A stretch of DNA of 64,000 nt from Bdellovibrio sp. (GCA_016187935.1 JACPIU010000026.1:366142-430141); one strand, 5' to 3'; positions 35,325 through 44,074 are shown, counted from the first letter of the stretch. Program-made: numbers and translations. Notes: generated from the sequence alone by a model not told the origin.

Positions 35325-36737
35325 TCACGGTCTTATTCGGGTGTATACTTCGGCAATCTTATCACTGTAAATGCGTTTAAAGCGGGGATCACTCTGTAAT
35401 AAGTGGCTAAGAGGTAGGCTACGTGGCCCAATGACAATATTGGACTGTAGAAGTGTAGAATCTGAGGACCAATTCCCTTGACCACGCCAGGTCTCGAGTG
35501 ATTGTAGAAATGTTCGTGGCCCGTAGACAATGTTACGGTTGTCTATAGCGACCGGATATTCCGGTAAGTTCCAAATTAAAAAACCACCCCAGTCAAATGT
35601 GTTGTAGATTGGCCCTTTCAATTTCTGTTCTTTAAGAAATTCTACCGCTGCCACTGGGAAGTGTTTGGAGATATCTTGCACTGATACCGGTGAAGTGAAG
35701 ATTGTAAGGAGTGCCACGAGCGACCCTAATATCAACGTAATGTGCTTTAGGTCTAAATCTGGAGCTTTCCTGGTCATAAATTTGGGTAATAAACTGGTGA
35801 TTAGCCCTGCCAGGGGAATCAGCGCAAGCCATATGTCACGGCGAGCGCGGAAGGCCAAAATGAGGCCAATGAAAGACACTAAGATTAAAAAAAATCCTTT
35901 AGCTTCATGCCTTTTGCGAATCAATAATGCGATTGCCAATACAGCAAAGAGTGGAAAAGTTAAATAGGATGGCACAGAAAAATCCGGAACTTTAAACTCT
36001 TCTATGCGTGAAAAATACACAGGATCATTGAGCTGTGTAATGACTGAATAGAGTAGATACCCATAGGGGTTAAGAAGGGTAATTGCCGCGCAGGCAGATA
36101 ATGCATAGAAAGTCGGCAATAAGGTTGAGCGACGTTTTGGCATTATTGCTTCTAAAGTGAGAATCCCGAGGAGAACTAGGCCATTAATAAACTGAATATG
36201 GATGTTGGCCCATAAACAAAAGATGGGAGGAAGAAAAAATAGTAATCTATTGTTTTGAGTTTCACGGTATTTGAGCAGAAGTTTTAGAACCCAGATGTAT
36301 AAAAAAATGCTGATAAGCCATGGCCTGGGAGTCAAGACCGGTATCAATCCTACAACGACGATAGCAGAAATAATATGAATGTAGAGAGGATCCAGATCTT
36401 GATCTTTGAGTAAAGCAAGCAAGCTGAGATAAATTAACGATGATAAAATCACCGTATAGAAAATGACCCCATCGTAACCACCGCCAATTTTATAAAAGAG
36501 GTAAATGATTAAATCAAACAACCAATTATATTCAATCCATACACGTGTGATTCCGCCTTCTGAAAAAACATCAGTGATCGGAACTTGAGCATGATTAAAA
36601 ATCCATTCTCCAGTTTTGAGACGCCACCATATGTCCGGATCTGGCGAATAGTGTCCAGCTGCAATAAATAAAGCAATTAATGCAAACCCAAAAATAACCA
36701 ATTGGATTAACCGTTGGAGACGGGGAGTGAACAACAT
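35325..36737 (-). CDS. Polytopic membrane protein, glycosyltransferase-39-like architecture
   Basis: 470 residues with about ten to twelve membrane segments over residues 10-360 and a C-terminal extracytoplasmic part of about 100 residues. 'SPDPDIWWRLKTGEWIFNH' in the first loop has the acidic residues typical of dolichyl/polyprenyl-phosphate sugar transferase folds, and 'YNTFDWGGFLIWNLPEYPVA' near residue 395 is common in this type of bacterial protein. A role in sugar transfer to envelope glycans is a reasonable guess, not shown. No Shine-Dalgarno is visible, and the ATG lies 26 bases after the end of the 6S-like RNA on the same strand. Confidence 0.65.
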   Translation of the reverse strand: MLFTPRLQRLIQLVIFGFALIALFIAAGHYSPDPDIWWRLKTGEWIFNHAQVPITDVFSEGGITRVWIEYNWLFDLIIYLFYKIGGGYDGVIFYTVILSSLIYLSLLALLKDQDLDPLYIHIISAIVVVGLIPVLTPRPWLISIFLYIWVLKLLLKYRETQNNRLLFFLPPIFCLWANIHIQFINGLVLLGILTLEAIMPKRRSTLLPTFYALSACAAITLLNPYGYLLYSVITQLNDPVYFSRIEEFKVPDFSVPSYLTFPLFAVLAIALLIRKRHEAKGFFLILVSFIGLILAFRARRDIWLALIPLAGLITSLLPKFMTRKAPDLDLKHITLILGSLVALLTIFTSPVSVQDISKHFPVAAVEFLKEQKLKGPIYNTFDWGGFLIWNLPEYPVAIDNRNIVYGPRTFLQSLETWRGQGNWSSDSTLLQSNIVIGPRSLPLSHLLQSDPRFKRIYSDKIAEVYTRIRP

Positions 36738-36761
36738 AGAGGTTGGGCCCCTAGAATAAAG

Positions 36762-36944
36762 AGGGTCTTTGATCCGTTTTTTCGTTCGTTCCGCCCGTCA
36801 TTTATACAGGTGGACGCAGTAATTAACCACTTTAGGCCTCCCACTATGGTAACTTTCATTACCGTGGGCCCGCACACCATGGCCAGGGACCGCTTCCGAA
36901 TCTTCTTTTATAGGGCAGAACAACTGTTACGGACCAAAAACCCC
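36762..36944 (-). ncRNA. ssrS: Rod-shaped structured RNA, candidate 6S RNA
   Basis: Read on the minus strand, bases 36943-36929 (GGGTTTTTGGTCCGT) pair over 15 continuous positions with 36777-36763 (ACGGATCAAAGACCC). A second 9-bp helix joins 36921-36913 (GTTCTGCCC) to 36796-36788 (GGGCGGAAC). All three non-Watson-Crick positions are G-U on this strand but A-C mismatches on the plus strand, which fixes the orientation. An apical hairpin (CCCAC-GGTAA ... TTACC-ATA-GTGGG, 36868-36840) is centred exactly at the middle, with roughly 44 and 43 unpaired-looking bases on each side. Length about 182 nt, a large symmetric central bubble and the rod shape match 6S RNA, which sequesters sigma-70 holoenzyme. 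The 422-base gap between genes (36738-37159) holds this RNA and the pilin promoter. It could instead be a long structured leader of the 36737 gene. Confidence 0.58.
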
Positions 36945-36950
36945 ATGGAC

Positions 36951-36959
36951 ATCATACCA
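36951..36959 (-). promoter_or_regulatory. Extended -10 promoter for the 6S-like RNA
   Basis: Minus-strand TGG-TATGAT (36959-36951) gives an extended -10 element; the predicted start, seven bases on, is the first G (36944) of the closing stem. No good -35 element is present, as expected for extended -10 promoters. Confidence 0.5.
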
Positions 36960-37022
36960 GATTTTCAAGGCCTTAATCTATAAGTTGTATAAACACATAT
37001 TATTTAACGATAATGACGCATG

Positions 37023-37051
37023 TTGCCACCGTTTTAAAGCTGGACTATAAT
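37023..37051 (+). promoter_or_regulatory. Sigma-70 promoter of the Tad/Flp pilus operon
   Basis: TTGCCA (37023-37028), 17-bp spacer, perfect TATAAT (37046-37051). The start would lie near 37058, leaving a leader of about 100 nt before the pilin ATG at 37160. Confidence 0.75.
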
Positions 37052-37159
37052 AGTCATAAGTAGGCTGAAAAAGTGCTTATGAGATCTAAAGATTTTAAGG
37101 AGTTAATCCGATAGGTATCCGAAATAGTGTTTTTCCGGAGAGGCCTAGGAGGAAGTGGT

Positions 37160-37339
37160 ATGAAAAAGAAGATACTTGATTTTTTGAGAGATGAGGACGG
37201 GCAAACCTCCACTGAGTACATCTTGCTGGTGGCCGTTGTTGCAATGATCATTTTCAAGTTCAAGAGCATTGCTGGGGCCCGTTTAGAGCAGCTAACCAAC
37301 AACGTGTTCAATAAAGCAGATGGTTTGGTAAACGAGTAA
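37160..37339 (+). CDS. flp: Flp-type IVb pilin
   Basis: 59 residues. The prepilin processing site is G14|Q15 followed by TSTEY, giving the Glu+5/Tyr+6 pair that defines Flp pilins, then a hydrophobic helix ('ILLVAVVAMIIFKF'). The mature pilin is about 45 residues. AGGAGG lies 7 bases before the ATG at 37160. It heads the Tad operon behind a near-consensus promoter, and a weak hairpin plus T run follows it, which would let it be made in excess of the assembly proteins. Confidence 0.92.
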   Translation: MKKKILDFLRDEDGQTSTEYILLVAVVAMIIFKFKSIAGARLEQLTNNVFNKADGLVNE

Positions 37340-37345
37340 AAGCTT

Positions 37346-37371
37346 AGCGCTCTATCGCTCAGGGGTTTTTT
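37346..37371 (+). terminator. Weak terminator / attenuator after flp
   Basis: AGCG (37346-37349) pairs with CGCT (37356-37359), then CAGGGG and six T. The stem is short, so partial termination after the pilin gene is more likely than a full stop. Confidence 0.35.
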
Positions 37372-37434
37372 GATTTATCTGGCAGGATTTTCCTCTCATT
37401 GTTATTCCTTTGCTTTCAATTAAATTAAAGAGAT

Positions 37435-37647
37435 ATGTATGCGAAACGTGAATTAGAACGAGGTCAAGCCTTGTTCGAGTATATTCTGATTTTTGCCTTT
37501 ATTTCCCTTTTTGGAATCATGATGCTTAAGTTTCTTAGTAAGGCAATGGATGACACCATGAGAGAAGTGGCGTGGTTTTTGACTCAAGAATTATCGGTAG
37601 GGGTATGCAAAGATACATGTTTCAAGCAGGGTTATGGAAACAAATGA
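37435..37647 (+). CDS. Second Flp/TadE-like prepilin
   Basis: 70 residues. The leader ends RG|QALFEY, again with Glu+5 and Tyr+6, followed by a hydrophobic helix ('ILIFAFISLFGIMMLKF'). The C-terminal part has two Cys (CKDTC), which may form a disulphide. It is larger than flp and may be a minor pseudopilin. Its stop overlaps the ATG of the prepilin peptidase gene by 4 bases. Confidence 0.75.
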   Translation: MYAKRELERGQALFEYILIFAFISLFGIMMLKFLSKAMDDTMREVAWFLTQELSVGVCKDTCFKQGYGNK

Positions 37648-38156
37648 TTCCATTATCAGTCTATTTGTTTTTATTAATTGAACTGGTCGCGGTTGCCTAT
37701 ATTGATATTCTTTCAAAAAAAATCCCGAATGTCTGGTCAATTCTAAACCTTGCTTTTTTTGTACTTTTTATTTTTTTGATGCCGGAAGAATATCAATTAA
37801 GGCTAACCACATTCTTCTATTCATTATCTTTTTTGTTTGTTGGATTTGTTCTCTATCTTTTGAAAATTATGGGACCAGGAGATTCGAAATTTTTGTTCTC
37901 ATTTTATTTATTGGTACCGGCAAGTATTCATGAGAAAGTTTTCCTCTGTTTGATTTATGCCACGATTCTAATAGGCAGTTTTTTCTTCATCCGCACGATA
38001 ATTAGAAACTTGGATAAAATGAAGCAAGCATTAATTTTAAAAAATGCAACTTTATTAAGAAAGGCGTTTGGTAAAAAATTTGCCTATGCGCCTGTAATGT
38101 TGGTGTCGTGGATATGGTTTGGAATACAAAACAAAGAACTTTTAGCTCTGAAATGA
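37644..38156 (+). CDS. cpaA: Type IV prepilin peptidase (CpaA/TadV)
   Basis: 170 residues, polytopic. The A24 aspartic protease pair is seen: Asp in 'VAVAYIDILSKKIPN' and the GxGD motif in 'LKIMGPGDSKFLF'. It cleaves prepilins after the Gly of the G|Q sites found in the neighbouring pilin-like genes. The start ATG overlaps the previous stop (ATGA); its own stop overlaps the next ATG in the same way, so three genes are translationally coupled. Confidence 0.9.
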   Translation: MIPLSVYLFLLIELVAVAYIDILSKKIPNVWSILNLAFFVLFIFLMPEEYQLRLTTFFYSLSFLFVGFVLYLLKIMGPGDSKFLFSFYLLVPASIHEKVFLCLIYATILIGSFFFIRTIIRNLDKMKQALILKNATLLRKAFGKKFAYAPVMLVSWIWFGIQNKELLALK

Positions 38157-38449
38157 ATCGTTCTGGTAAAGAAAGTGGTCAAAGTACAGTTGAATATATT
38201 CTGATGTTGGCCGTAGTCGCAAGTTTAGCCGCCACAATTCTAAACTCGGAAATGTTTAAGAAACTACTGGGAAAGGATAGTGTGCTGTTTAAGAAATTTG
38301 CACGGACACTCGAATACACTTACAGGCATGGTGTGTATGGTACAATTGATCCCACACAACGCACTCCGCCCTTTGGAAATGCCCATGATAGTTACTACAA
38401 GGATGGGAAATCAAGATTTTTTATGTCTAGAGATAAATACCCTGAATAG
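38153..38449 (+). CDS. Flp-like prepilin with C-terminal extension
   Basis: 98 residues. SG|QSTVEY gives the processing site with Glu+5/Tyr+6, then the hydrophobic helix 'ILMLAVVASLAATIL'. The remaining 65 residues are hydrophilic and Tyr-rich, without Cys. It is probably a minor pilin. Its ATG lies inside the prepilin-peptidase stop (ATGA overlap). Confidence 0.75.
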   Translation: MNRSGKESGQSTVEYILMLAVVASLAATILNSEMFKKLLGKDSVLFKKFARTLEYTYRHGVYGTIDPTQRTPPFGNAHDSYYKDGKSRFFMSRDKYPE

Positions 38450-38456
38450 GTGTGAT

Positions 38457-38963
38457 ATGGTTTTGTTAAAGAAATGCTCGGGACAATCAACTATTGAATT
38501 TCTAGTTACCTTTGGTTTTACTCTTCTGCTTATTTTTATTTTGTTGAAAATATCTTTGAATGTCACCAATGGATTTCTTGTTCATTATGCGACTTATTCT
38601 GCAAGTCGGGCTTTTTTGGTTGCCGATAATTTAGGTAATACACCTAATGATGATCTGGCTGAGTCAAAGGCCCTCAGTGTTTTCGGGAAAATAGTTGCCG
38701 GCAACACGGTGACAGTGCAACCACAGAAAATTAGCCTTGCAGAGAAATCCGTATTCTTAGGGGTACGTGCCGAGTTTACACAGAAATTTGCATTTTCTGA
38801 CGTCATTGGTGGAGAACAGCCGATAACATTCATTTCAGAATCTTACATTGGCAGAACTCCGCTCATGAGTGAGTGTGTGATTAGAACTTGTGATGCGATT
38901 AAGCATTTAGATGGCAGTATTGTTTGTGATCTAAATGTTACGCTTGAAGATAATGGTTGCTAG
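38457..38963 (+). CDS. TadE-like pseudopilin
   Basis: 168 residues. The leader ends CSG|QSTIEF, retaining Glu+5 with Phe at +6, then a hydrophobic helix ('TFGFTLLLIFILLKI'). The extracytoplasmic domain is about 125 residues with four Cys towards the end (SEC, RTC, IVC, NGC), suggesting two disulphides. Length and form match TadE/TadF minor pseudopilins. It follows the previous gene by 7 bases. Confidence 0.72.
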   Translation: MVLLKKCSGQSTIEFLVTFGFTLLLIFILLKISLNVTNGFLVHYATYSASRAFLVADNLGNTPNDDLAESKALSVFGKIVAGNTVTVQPQKISLAEKSVFLGVRAEFTQKFAFSDVIGGEQPITFISESYIGRTPLMSECVIRTCDAIKHLDGSIVCDLNVTLEDNGC

Positions 38964-38977
38964 CTCGGGAGTGAGAC

Positions 38978-39448
38978 TTGAGAAATAAGGCTGAAGGACA
39001 GGCCCTTTTCGAATTTTTGATCTTTACACCACTCTTTTTAGGATTAATCTCTCTCATGATTTCCATCTCTGCCTCTCTCAATGGTGGGATCAATCAACAA
39101 AAGGCGGTTCGTGGATATTTTTATAATATTCTTAAAGGTAATCCCTATGTTGAATCCAGCTTCGATCTACGGTTAATGCAAGGTTCTGTGAAAACGATTG
39201 GTTTTTTTGCCATTGGATACCAACTCAAGAGCGTTGGTGAGGTTCCTTATGCTACTTGTTATAAAATGCATATGTTTGGAACGCCGGATGGTGAGCAATG
39301 CGATACCCCCAGCACGGCAGATGGAAAAACTGAATTCATCCGGGTTATGAATATGTACGGCGTGTGTGGAGCTACCCTGATACGCACATCAAACGCAGAG
39401 GATTATCTTAATTTCTTTGAAAGTTCCCCATGTGCAGTTTCCGATTAA
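38978..39448 (+). CDS. TadE/TadF-like pseudopilin
   Basis: 156 residues from a TTG start preceded by GGGAGTGAG. EG|QALFEF supplies the prepilin site with Glu+5/Phe+6, followed by 'LIFTPLFLGLISLMISI'. The mature domain contains four Cys. It is the fifth consecutive protein here with the G|Q...E+5 signature. It is 14 bases after the preceding pseudopilin gene and 102 bases before cpaB. Confidence 0.72.
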   Translation: MRNKAEGQALFEFLIFTPLFLGLISLMISISASLNGGINQQKAVRGYFYNILKGNPYVESSFDLRLMQGSVKTIGFFAIGYQLKSVGEVPYATCYKMHMFGTPDGEQCDTPSTADGKTEFIRVMNMYGVCGATLIRTSNAEDYLNFFESSPCAVSD

Positions 39449-39550
39449 AAGGCCTTACATTTGTCTGGCACGAGTAAAAAATGCCTGGTCTTTATTGCAT
39501 TCAATAACCCATACAATAGAAATTAGAACTATCTCAAGGATAAAAAGCCA

Positions 39551-40354
39551 ATGAATACACGGGCGTTTACTCTGGCACTTGTTATTGCAGCGGGTGCCAT
39601 GTTTATGGTGTGGACATATATTGAGGATCAGAAGAGTGCCTTGATCCAAACTTTCGGCCTGGAAAATTCGGTGGTCGTTGCGAAAGTTGATATTAAAGAA
39701 TTTGAATTAATAGATGACTCCAAAGTCACGGTCATGAACGTGCCTGCCAAGTTTCGCTCTCCAGGACATTTCAAAACGGTAAAGGAAGTTGAAAACACAA
39801 TTGCAACAGTTCCAATAATTAAGGGGGAGCAGATTACCAAACCACGTGTTACATATCCTGGCGCCGGTACCGGGTTGTCTCGACAAGTGAGTGTAGGTAA
39901 ACGTGCAATGGCCATTGTTGTTAATAATAAACAGGCGGCTGGAAAATTAATTAAACCGGGAGACCGCATTGATCTCATGGCAAAAATTGATTATGCAGGT
40001 GGAAAAAAAGAGTTTCTAAGAATGATGACGGTTCTTCAGGACGCGCTTGTACTTTCAACTGGCTATGATATTTCAAATAACATTCCCTTGGTGGGAATTA
40101 AAACCGATGAAGAAATTCGAAAACTGAATCTTAGTACATTCACGCAATATACTACGGTGACTTTGGAACTCGATCCTTTCCAGGCCCAAAAGGTTGCGTT
40201 TATTATAGAAAATCTTGATCCAGCTCCTTATCTGATGTTGAGAAACAATAATGATAAAAATATTGTGAACATGCCAGCGACGAAACTATTTGATGTTTTG
40301 GGCCAGGAAGCCGCGGAAGCTAGAAATTATTTTTCAAACCAAGGAAAGAAATAA
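39551..40354 (+). CDS. cpaB: Flp pilus assembly protein CpaB/RcpC
   Basis: 267 residues: an N-terminal membrane anchor ('LALVIAAGAMFMVWTYI'), then the SAF domain typical of CpaB ('SVVVAKVDIKEFELIDDSKV', 'IIKGEQITKPRV') and the RcpC/CpaB repeat ('SVGKRAMAIVVNNKQAAGKL', 'IKPGDRIDLMAKI'). CpaB is a periplasmic partner of the Tad secretin. It is 3 bases before cpaC. Confidence 0.92.
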   Translation: MNTRAFTLALVIAAGAMFMVWTYIEDQKSALIQTFGLENSVVVAKVDIKEFELIDDSKVTVMNVPAKFRSPGHFKTVKEVENTIATVPIIKGEQITKPRVTYPGAGTGLSRQVSVGKRAMAIVVNNKQAAGKLIKPGDRIDLMAKIDYAGGKKEFLRMMTVLQDALVLSTGYDISNNIPLVGIKTDEEIRKLNLSTFTQYTTVTLELDPFQAQKVAFIIENLDPAPYLMLRNNNDKNIVNMPATKLFDVLGQEAAEARNYFSNQGKK

Positions 40355-40357
40355 CCA

Positions 40358-41860
40358 ATGTCGAAAGCGATCCTGTCTGTACTTTTTTGTTTGGTGTGGA
40401 GCTGCGTACAAATCGTTGCCGGACAAGATATAGACCCATCTGAAACGAAGCCATTAGAAGTCATTTTAGGACAAGACTTGGTTGAGTATATAGATTTTGC
40501 ACCTCATACAAAAGTCCAAATTGCCAATCCTGCTGTCCTGGACATCATCATGGTGCCCGCTAAGAGGGAAATTCTCTTTCGGCCAAAAGCGCCAGGTGAA
40601 ACCACCGTTTTTATTCGCAATACAGTGGGAGATATTCGTGCTCGATATAGCGTGAAAGTGAGTTCTCATAACAAATCAAAAATTGTGAAAGATCTTAAAG
40701 AATATCTTGGCGATATTGAAGGACTTGAGATCGGTATCAAAGGCGACGAGGTTTATGTCGGGGGTAAGATTGTCGTTCCAACGGATATCGGACGTGTTTT
40801 TACAATTCTTGAAAAATATAAAGATGTCGTCTTCTTAGTGGAATTATCTCCTCAAACACAACAGATTATTGCCAGAAGAATGCAGGATGAAATTCAAAAA
40901 AATGGGATGAAAAATGTGACAGTGCGTGTAGTGAATAGTGTTTATTGGCTTGAAGGAATTGTTGATTCGCAAGCTAAGCGGCAACGCGCTGAAATGCTCG
41001 CGATTGCCTATATGCCTGCTCAAATCAAGTCACTCGGTGAAAGAACTGATTCAATTATGAGGTTGAAAGTAGAACCGATTCAGAATTTTATCAACGTTAA
41101 TGAAGAAAGTAAGCCCCAACCTCTGCCAAAATTAGTAAAAATTATGGTGCAGTTCGTGGAATTAACCAAAGATTACAATAAGGTTTTTGGATTTAAATGG
41201 GTTCCCTTGTTGGCAGGTGATGGTGGAAGTATCAATATTGGCAAAACGGCCAGTGGAGGCGTTTCGACCAGTTCTCAAGGAACTTTGGCCGCAACTATTT
41301 CAAATCTTTTTCCTCGTTTGGCCAGTGCCAAAAGTGCAGGTTTTGCTAGGGTTATTCAATCAGGGGTGATAATCACAAAGGATACTACAAAAGCCGTGCT
41401 CAAAAAGAAGAGCGATAAACCTTTTGCGCTGGGAACAGGTGAATTTACAAAGTCTCAGGTGGCTTCGGCCGGATTTAGTATTGAGGTCACTCCTAAAATA
41501 TTGCAAGAGGAAAAAATAGATTTGGCTTTAGGTATCAGCGTTTCCTCTAATGCCGGCGAACCACCTGAAACGCTTACGAATGATATTTCAACCTCGTTGG
41601 TGGTCAAATCCAAAGACACGGCAGTCGTTGGTGGTGTTGTTATCAATAAATCGTCAAACGCTTTTGATCGTGATCCACCCTTTGGAACAGCTAAATTTGA
41701 CGAGGAACAACAGAACGTACCGTTGTTTTCTTTTTTAAGATCAAAATCTTTTATAAGCAATCGAAGTCAATTTGTATTTTTTGTAACACCGGAACTTATC
41801 GAATCTGCCTCAGACGGTTCAGAAGAGATAAAACGTAAATTTAGACAAAGGACAAACTAA
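40358..41860 (+). CDS. cpaC: Tad pilus secretin CpaC/RcpA
   Basis: 500 residues. Signal peptide to about residue 22 (VAG), then the CpaC N-terminal domain ('KVQIANPAVLDIIMV', 'GETTVFIRN'), BON-like repeats, and a secretin domain from about residue 260: 'VKIMVQFVELTKDYNKVFGF', 'IEVTPKILQEEKIDLALGIS', and the closing 'VPLFSFLRSKSFISNRSQFV' near residue 457. It forms the outer-membrane channel for the pilus. The next gene begins 1 base after its stop. Confidence 0.93.
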   Translation: MSKAILSVLFCLVWSCVQIVAGQDIDPSETKPLEVILGQDLVEYIDFAPHTKVQIANPAVLDIIMVPAKREILFRPKAPGETTVFIRNTVGDIRARYSVKVSSHNKSKIVKDLKEYLGDIEGLEIGIKGDEVYVGGKIVVPTDIGRVFTILEKYKDVVFLVELSPQTQQIIARRMQDEIQKNGMKNVTVRVVNSVYWLEGIVDSQAKRQRAEMLAIAYMPAQIKSLGERTDSIMRLKVEPIQNFINVNEESKPQPLPKLVKIMVQFVELTKDYNKVFGFKWVPLLAGDGGSINIGKTASGGVSTSSQGTLAATISNLFPRLASAKSAGFARVIQSGVIITKDTTKAVLKKKSDKPFALGTGEFTKSQVASAGFSIEVTPKILQEEKIDLALGISVSSNAGEPPETLTNDISTSLVVKSKDTAVVGGVVINKSSNAFDRDPPFGTAKFDEEQQNVPLFSFLRSKSFISNRSQFVFFVTPELIESASDGSEEIKRKFRQRTN

Positions 41861-41861
41861 T

Positions 41862-44063
41862 TTGGCCGGTTACATTATTACCGTTTTGGGAGGTAAAGGC
41901 GGAGTTGGAAAGTCGCAATTTTCTGCCAACTTTGCTTTCGCGTACGCTGAGGCCACAAAGAGCAAAATTGGTTTGTTTGATTTCGATCAAAGCGCTAGCG
42001 GTGATTTAAACCTAATCACCGGAATGAAAGGTGCTAAAACAATTAAAGATTTAGCGGAATATGCTGGGGCCATAGACCCCAAGACGATACTTCCATTTAT
42101 GGTCGTTCACCCCTCAGGTGTCAATTATATTGGTATGCCGATTGATCCTATGGCCACTAAAAATATTGATGCCGAAGGGATGGGTAAAACTCTTAAGGCA
42201 ATAGTGAATTTATACCCTATTACGATCATTGATGGTGGAAGTGAGCTAACTCCATTGACCCTAAAGGCGTTGGAGTTCTCAACTCTCATCTTACTTATTG
42301 TTACTCCTGATATCATTGCCGTGAATCAGACGAAGAGACTATATTCAGATTTAACAACTCTACTTTTTCCTAAAGACATGATTCAAGTGATTTTGAATCA
42401 AGCACAGGCCGGTCATCCTGTGACGCCTGATGTGGTTTCCAAGACTGTTGGCAAACCGGTTCTTGCAAGTGTTCCACGCGATGATCAGGCATGTGTTCAG
42501 GCCTTGAGTTCTTCCAAGCCAGTTTATGTTCTGGCCAAGGCATCTGCCTTCGCCAAAGGTGTTACTGATGTCGTCAGTAATTTAATGCAGAAAAATCTTC
42601 TTAAGGCATTAGAAAAAATCACACGGCCGGAGAATGTTGGAAAAAAACCGTCAGAAGGTCCAGGTGATGATGCTGATGCCAAACGCAGAATGTGGAAGGA
42701 TTTGAAAACGCGAATCCACAAAGCGTTAGTTGAAGAAATGGATTTAAAAAAGGCCGATGATACTGATCCTAAGGCCAAAATAATTTTAAAAGAACAAACT
42801 AAAAAGCAGGTGGTGGAGCTTCTTGGCAAAGAGGATACCAAGGGGCTTTTGAACACCCGCGAAGATATGAATCAAGTGGTAAAAGAGATTCTCGATGAAG
42901 CCTTGGGCTTGGGCCCATTGGAAGATTTACTTCGTGATAAGGAATGCTCTGAGATCATGGTGGTAGGTCCGGATAAGATCTTTTATGAGAAAAAAGGGAA
43001 AATTCGAAAGTCAGAAATAGTTTTTACAAACAACCGGCAAGTTCTAAACGTCATTGAAAGAATTGTGGCCCCGATTGGTCGTCGAATTGATGAAAAAACG
43101 CCTTATGTGGATGCACGCCTCTCTGATGGTTCTCGTGTTCATGCGATAATTCCCCCTTGTGCTCTTAATGGCGGCGTAATCACTATTCGGAAATTTCCTG
43201 AAAATAGGTTGACATGGAAGGATCTTGTTAAATTTGGTTCAATGACCCAGAACATGGCGGATTTTCTTCGCGTGGCGGTTGAAGCGCACAGAAATATTAT
43301 TATAAGTGGTGGTACTGGTTCAGGCAAAACTACATTGATCAACGTTCTGGGCGGGTTTATACAGGCCGATGAACGTATTATTACATGCGAAGATGCAGCT
43401 GAACTAGATTTTCCTCAGGACCACATTGTTCGATTAGAAACGCGTCCCCCATCCCTAGAAGGCGAGGGCGAAGTTGATATGCGATGCTTGGTGAAGCAAA
43501 CGCTCCGAATGCGTCCAACTCGGATTGTTGTGGGTGAGTGTCGTGGAGGTGAGACACTTGATATGCTTCAGGCCATGGGAACAGGCCACGATGGTTCGAT
43601 GACAACCGTGCACTCAAATAATCCGCGTGAATGTATCGGGAGAGTGGAAACATTAGTGCAGTATTCTGGTGTTGGTCTTTCGCCTAAGGCAATCAGAGAA
43701 CTTATCGCCAATGCCGTTCATATGATTATTCAACAAAGTCGCTTGGATGACGGTTCACGCAGGGTTACTTTTGTTACAGAAATTGGTGGGATGCAGGGAG
43801 AGGTTGTGACCTTGCAAGATATTTTTCTCTATCGACAAACAGGAATTAACAAGGAAGGCAAAATCATCGGTGAATTTCAGGCAACAGGGTTTATCCCCAA
43901 ATTTATCGAGATGTTGGAAAGAAAGGGATATAACATTCCCAGAGGTATTTTTTCCAGTGCACCTCCACCTCCAGCACCTGCTGCTGCGGCAGCACCCGCA
44001 GCGAATGCCAAGCCAGGACAGGCACCGCCTCCAAAACCAGGACAACCGCCACCGAAGAAATAG
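41862..44063 (+). CDS. cpaF: CpaE-CpaF (TadZ-TadA) fusion: MinD-like domain plus secretion ATPase
   Basis: 733 residues, one uninterrupted frame. Residues 1-260 are a ParA/MinD-type ATPase with the deviant Walker A GGKGGVGKS (about 10-18), 'GLFDFDQSASGDLNLI' and 'ITIIDGGSELTPLTL', matching the CpaE/TadZ localisation protein. A charged linker (about 260-340) leads into a complete CpaF/TadA type II/IV secretion ATPase: Walker A GGTGSGKTT (about 481-489), Asp box 'ITCEDAAELDF', Walker B 'RIVVGECRGGE' and His box 'GHDGSMTTVHSNN'. The C-terminus is a Pro/Ala-rich tail. These are normally separate genes; here polar localisation and motor are on one polypeptide. It starts at a TTG. Confidence 0.93.
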   Translation: MAGYIITVLGGKGGVGKSQFSANFAFAYAEATKSKIGLFDFDQSASGDLNLITGMKGAKTIKDLAEYAGAIDPKTILPFMVVHPSGVNYIGMPIDPMATKNIDAEGMGKTLKAIVNLYPITIIDGGSELTPLTLKALEFSTLILLIVTPDIIAVNQTKRLYSDLTTLLFPKDMIQVILNQAQAGHPVTPDVVSKTVGKPVLASVPRDDQACVQALSSSKPVYVLAKASAFAKGVTDVVSNLMQKNLLKALEKITRPENVGKKPSEGPGDDADAKRRMWKDLKTRIHKALVEEMDLKKADDTDPKAKIILKEQTKKQVVELLGKEDTKGLLNTREDMNQVVKEILDEALGLGPLEDLLRDKECSEIMVVGPDKIFYEKKGKIRKSEIVFTNNRQVLNVIERIVAPIGRRIDEKTPYVDARLSDGSRVHAIIPPCALNGGVITIRKFPENRLTWKDLVKFGSMTQNMADFLRVAVEAHRNIIISGGTGSGKTTLINVLGGFIQADERIITCEDAAELDFPQDHIVRLETRPPSLEGEGEVDMRCLVKQTLRMRPTRIVVGECRGGETLDMLQAMGTGHDGSMTTVHSNNPRECIGRVETLVQYSGVGLSPKAIRELIANAVHMIIQQSRLDDGSRRVTFVTEIGGMQGEVVTLQDIFLYRQTGINKEGKIIGEFQATGFIPKFIEMLERKGYNIPRGIFSSAPPPPAPAAAAAPAANAKPGQAPPPKPGQPPPKK

Positions 44064-44074
44064 GAGTTTCTCTT

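Noticed and set aside
36714..36983. Plus-strand 89-codon open frame in the 36738-37159 gap
   Set aside because: It has no Shine-Dalgarno, starts inside a membrane-protein gene on the other strand and runs through the helices of the 6S-like RNA; the base composition is explained by RNA structure.
37052..37159. Cyclic-di-GMP (GEMM) riboswitch in the pilin leader
   Set aside because: The conserved GEMM core segments are absent; the leader has only an AAGGAG and an imperfect CCGATA/TATCCG repeat.
39466..39484. Sigma-54-like promoter upstream of cpaB (TGGCACG followed by TGCC)
   Set aside because: The -24 half is perfect but the GC of the -12 half is 16 bases from the GG instead of 12, which sigma-54 does not accept.
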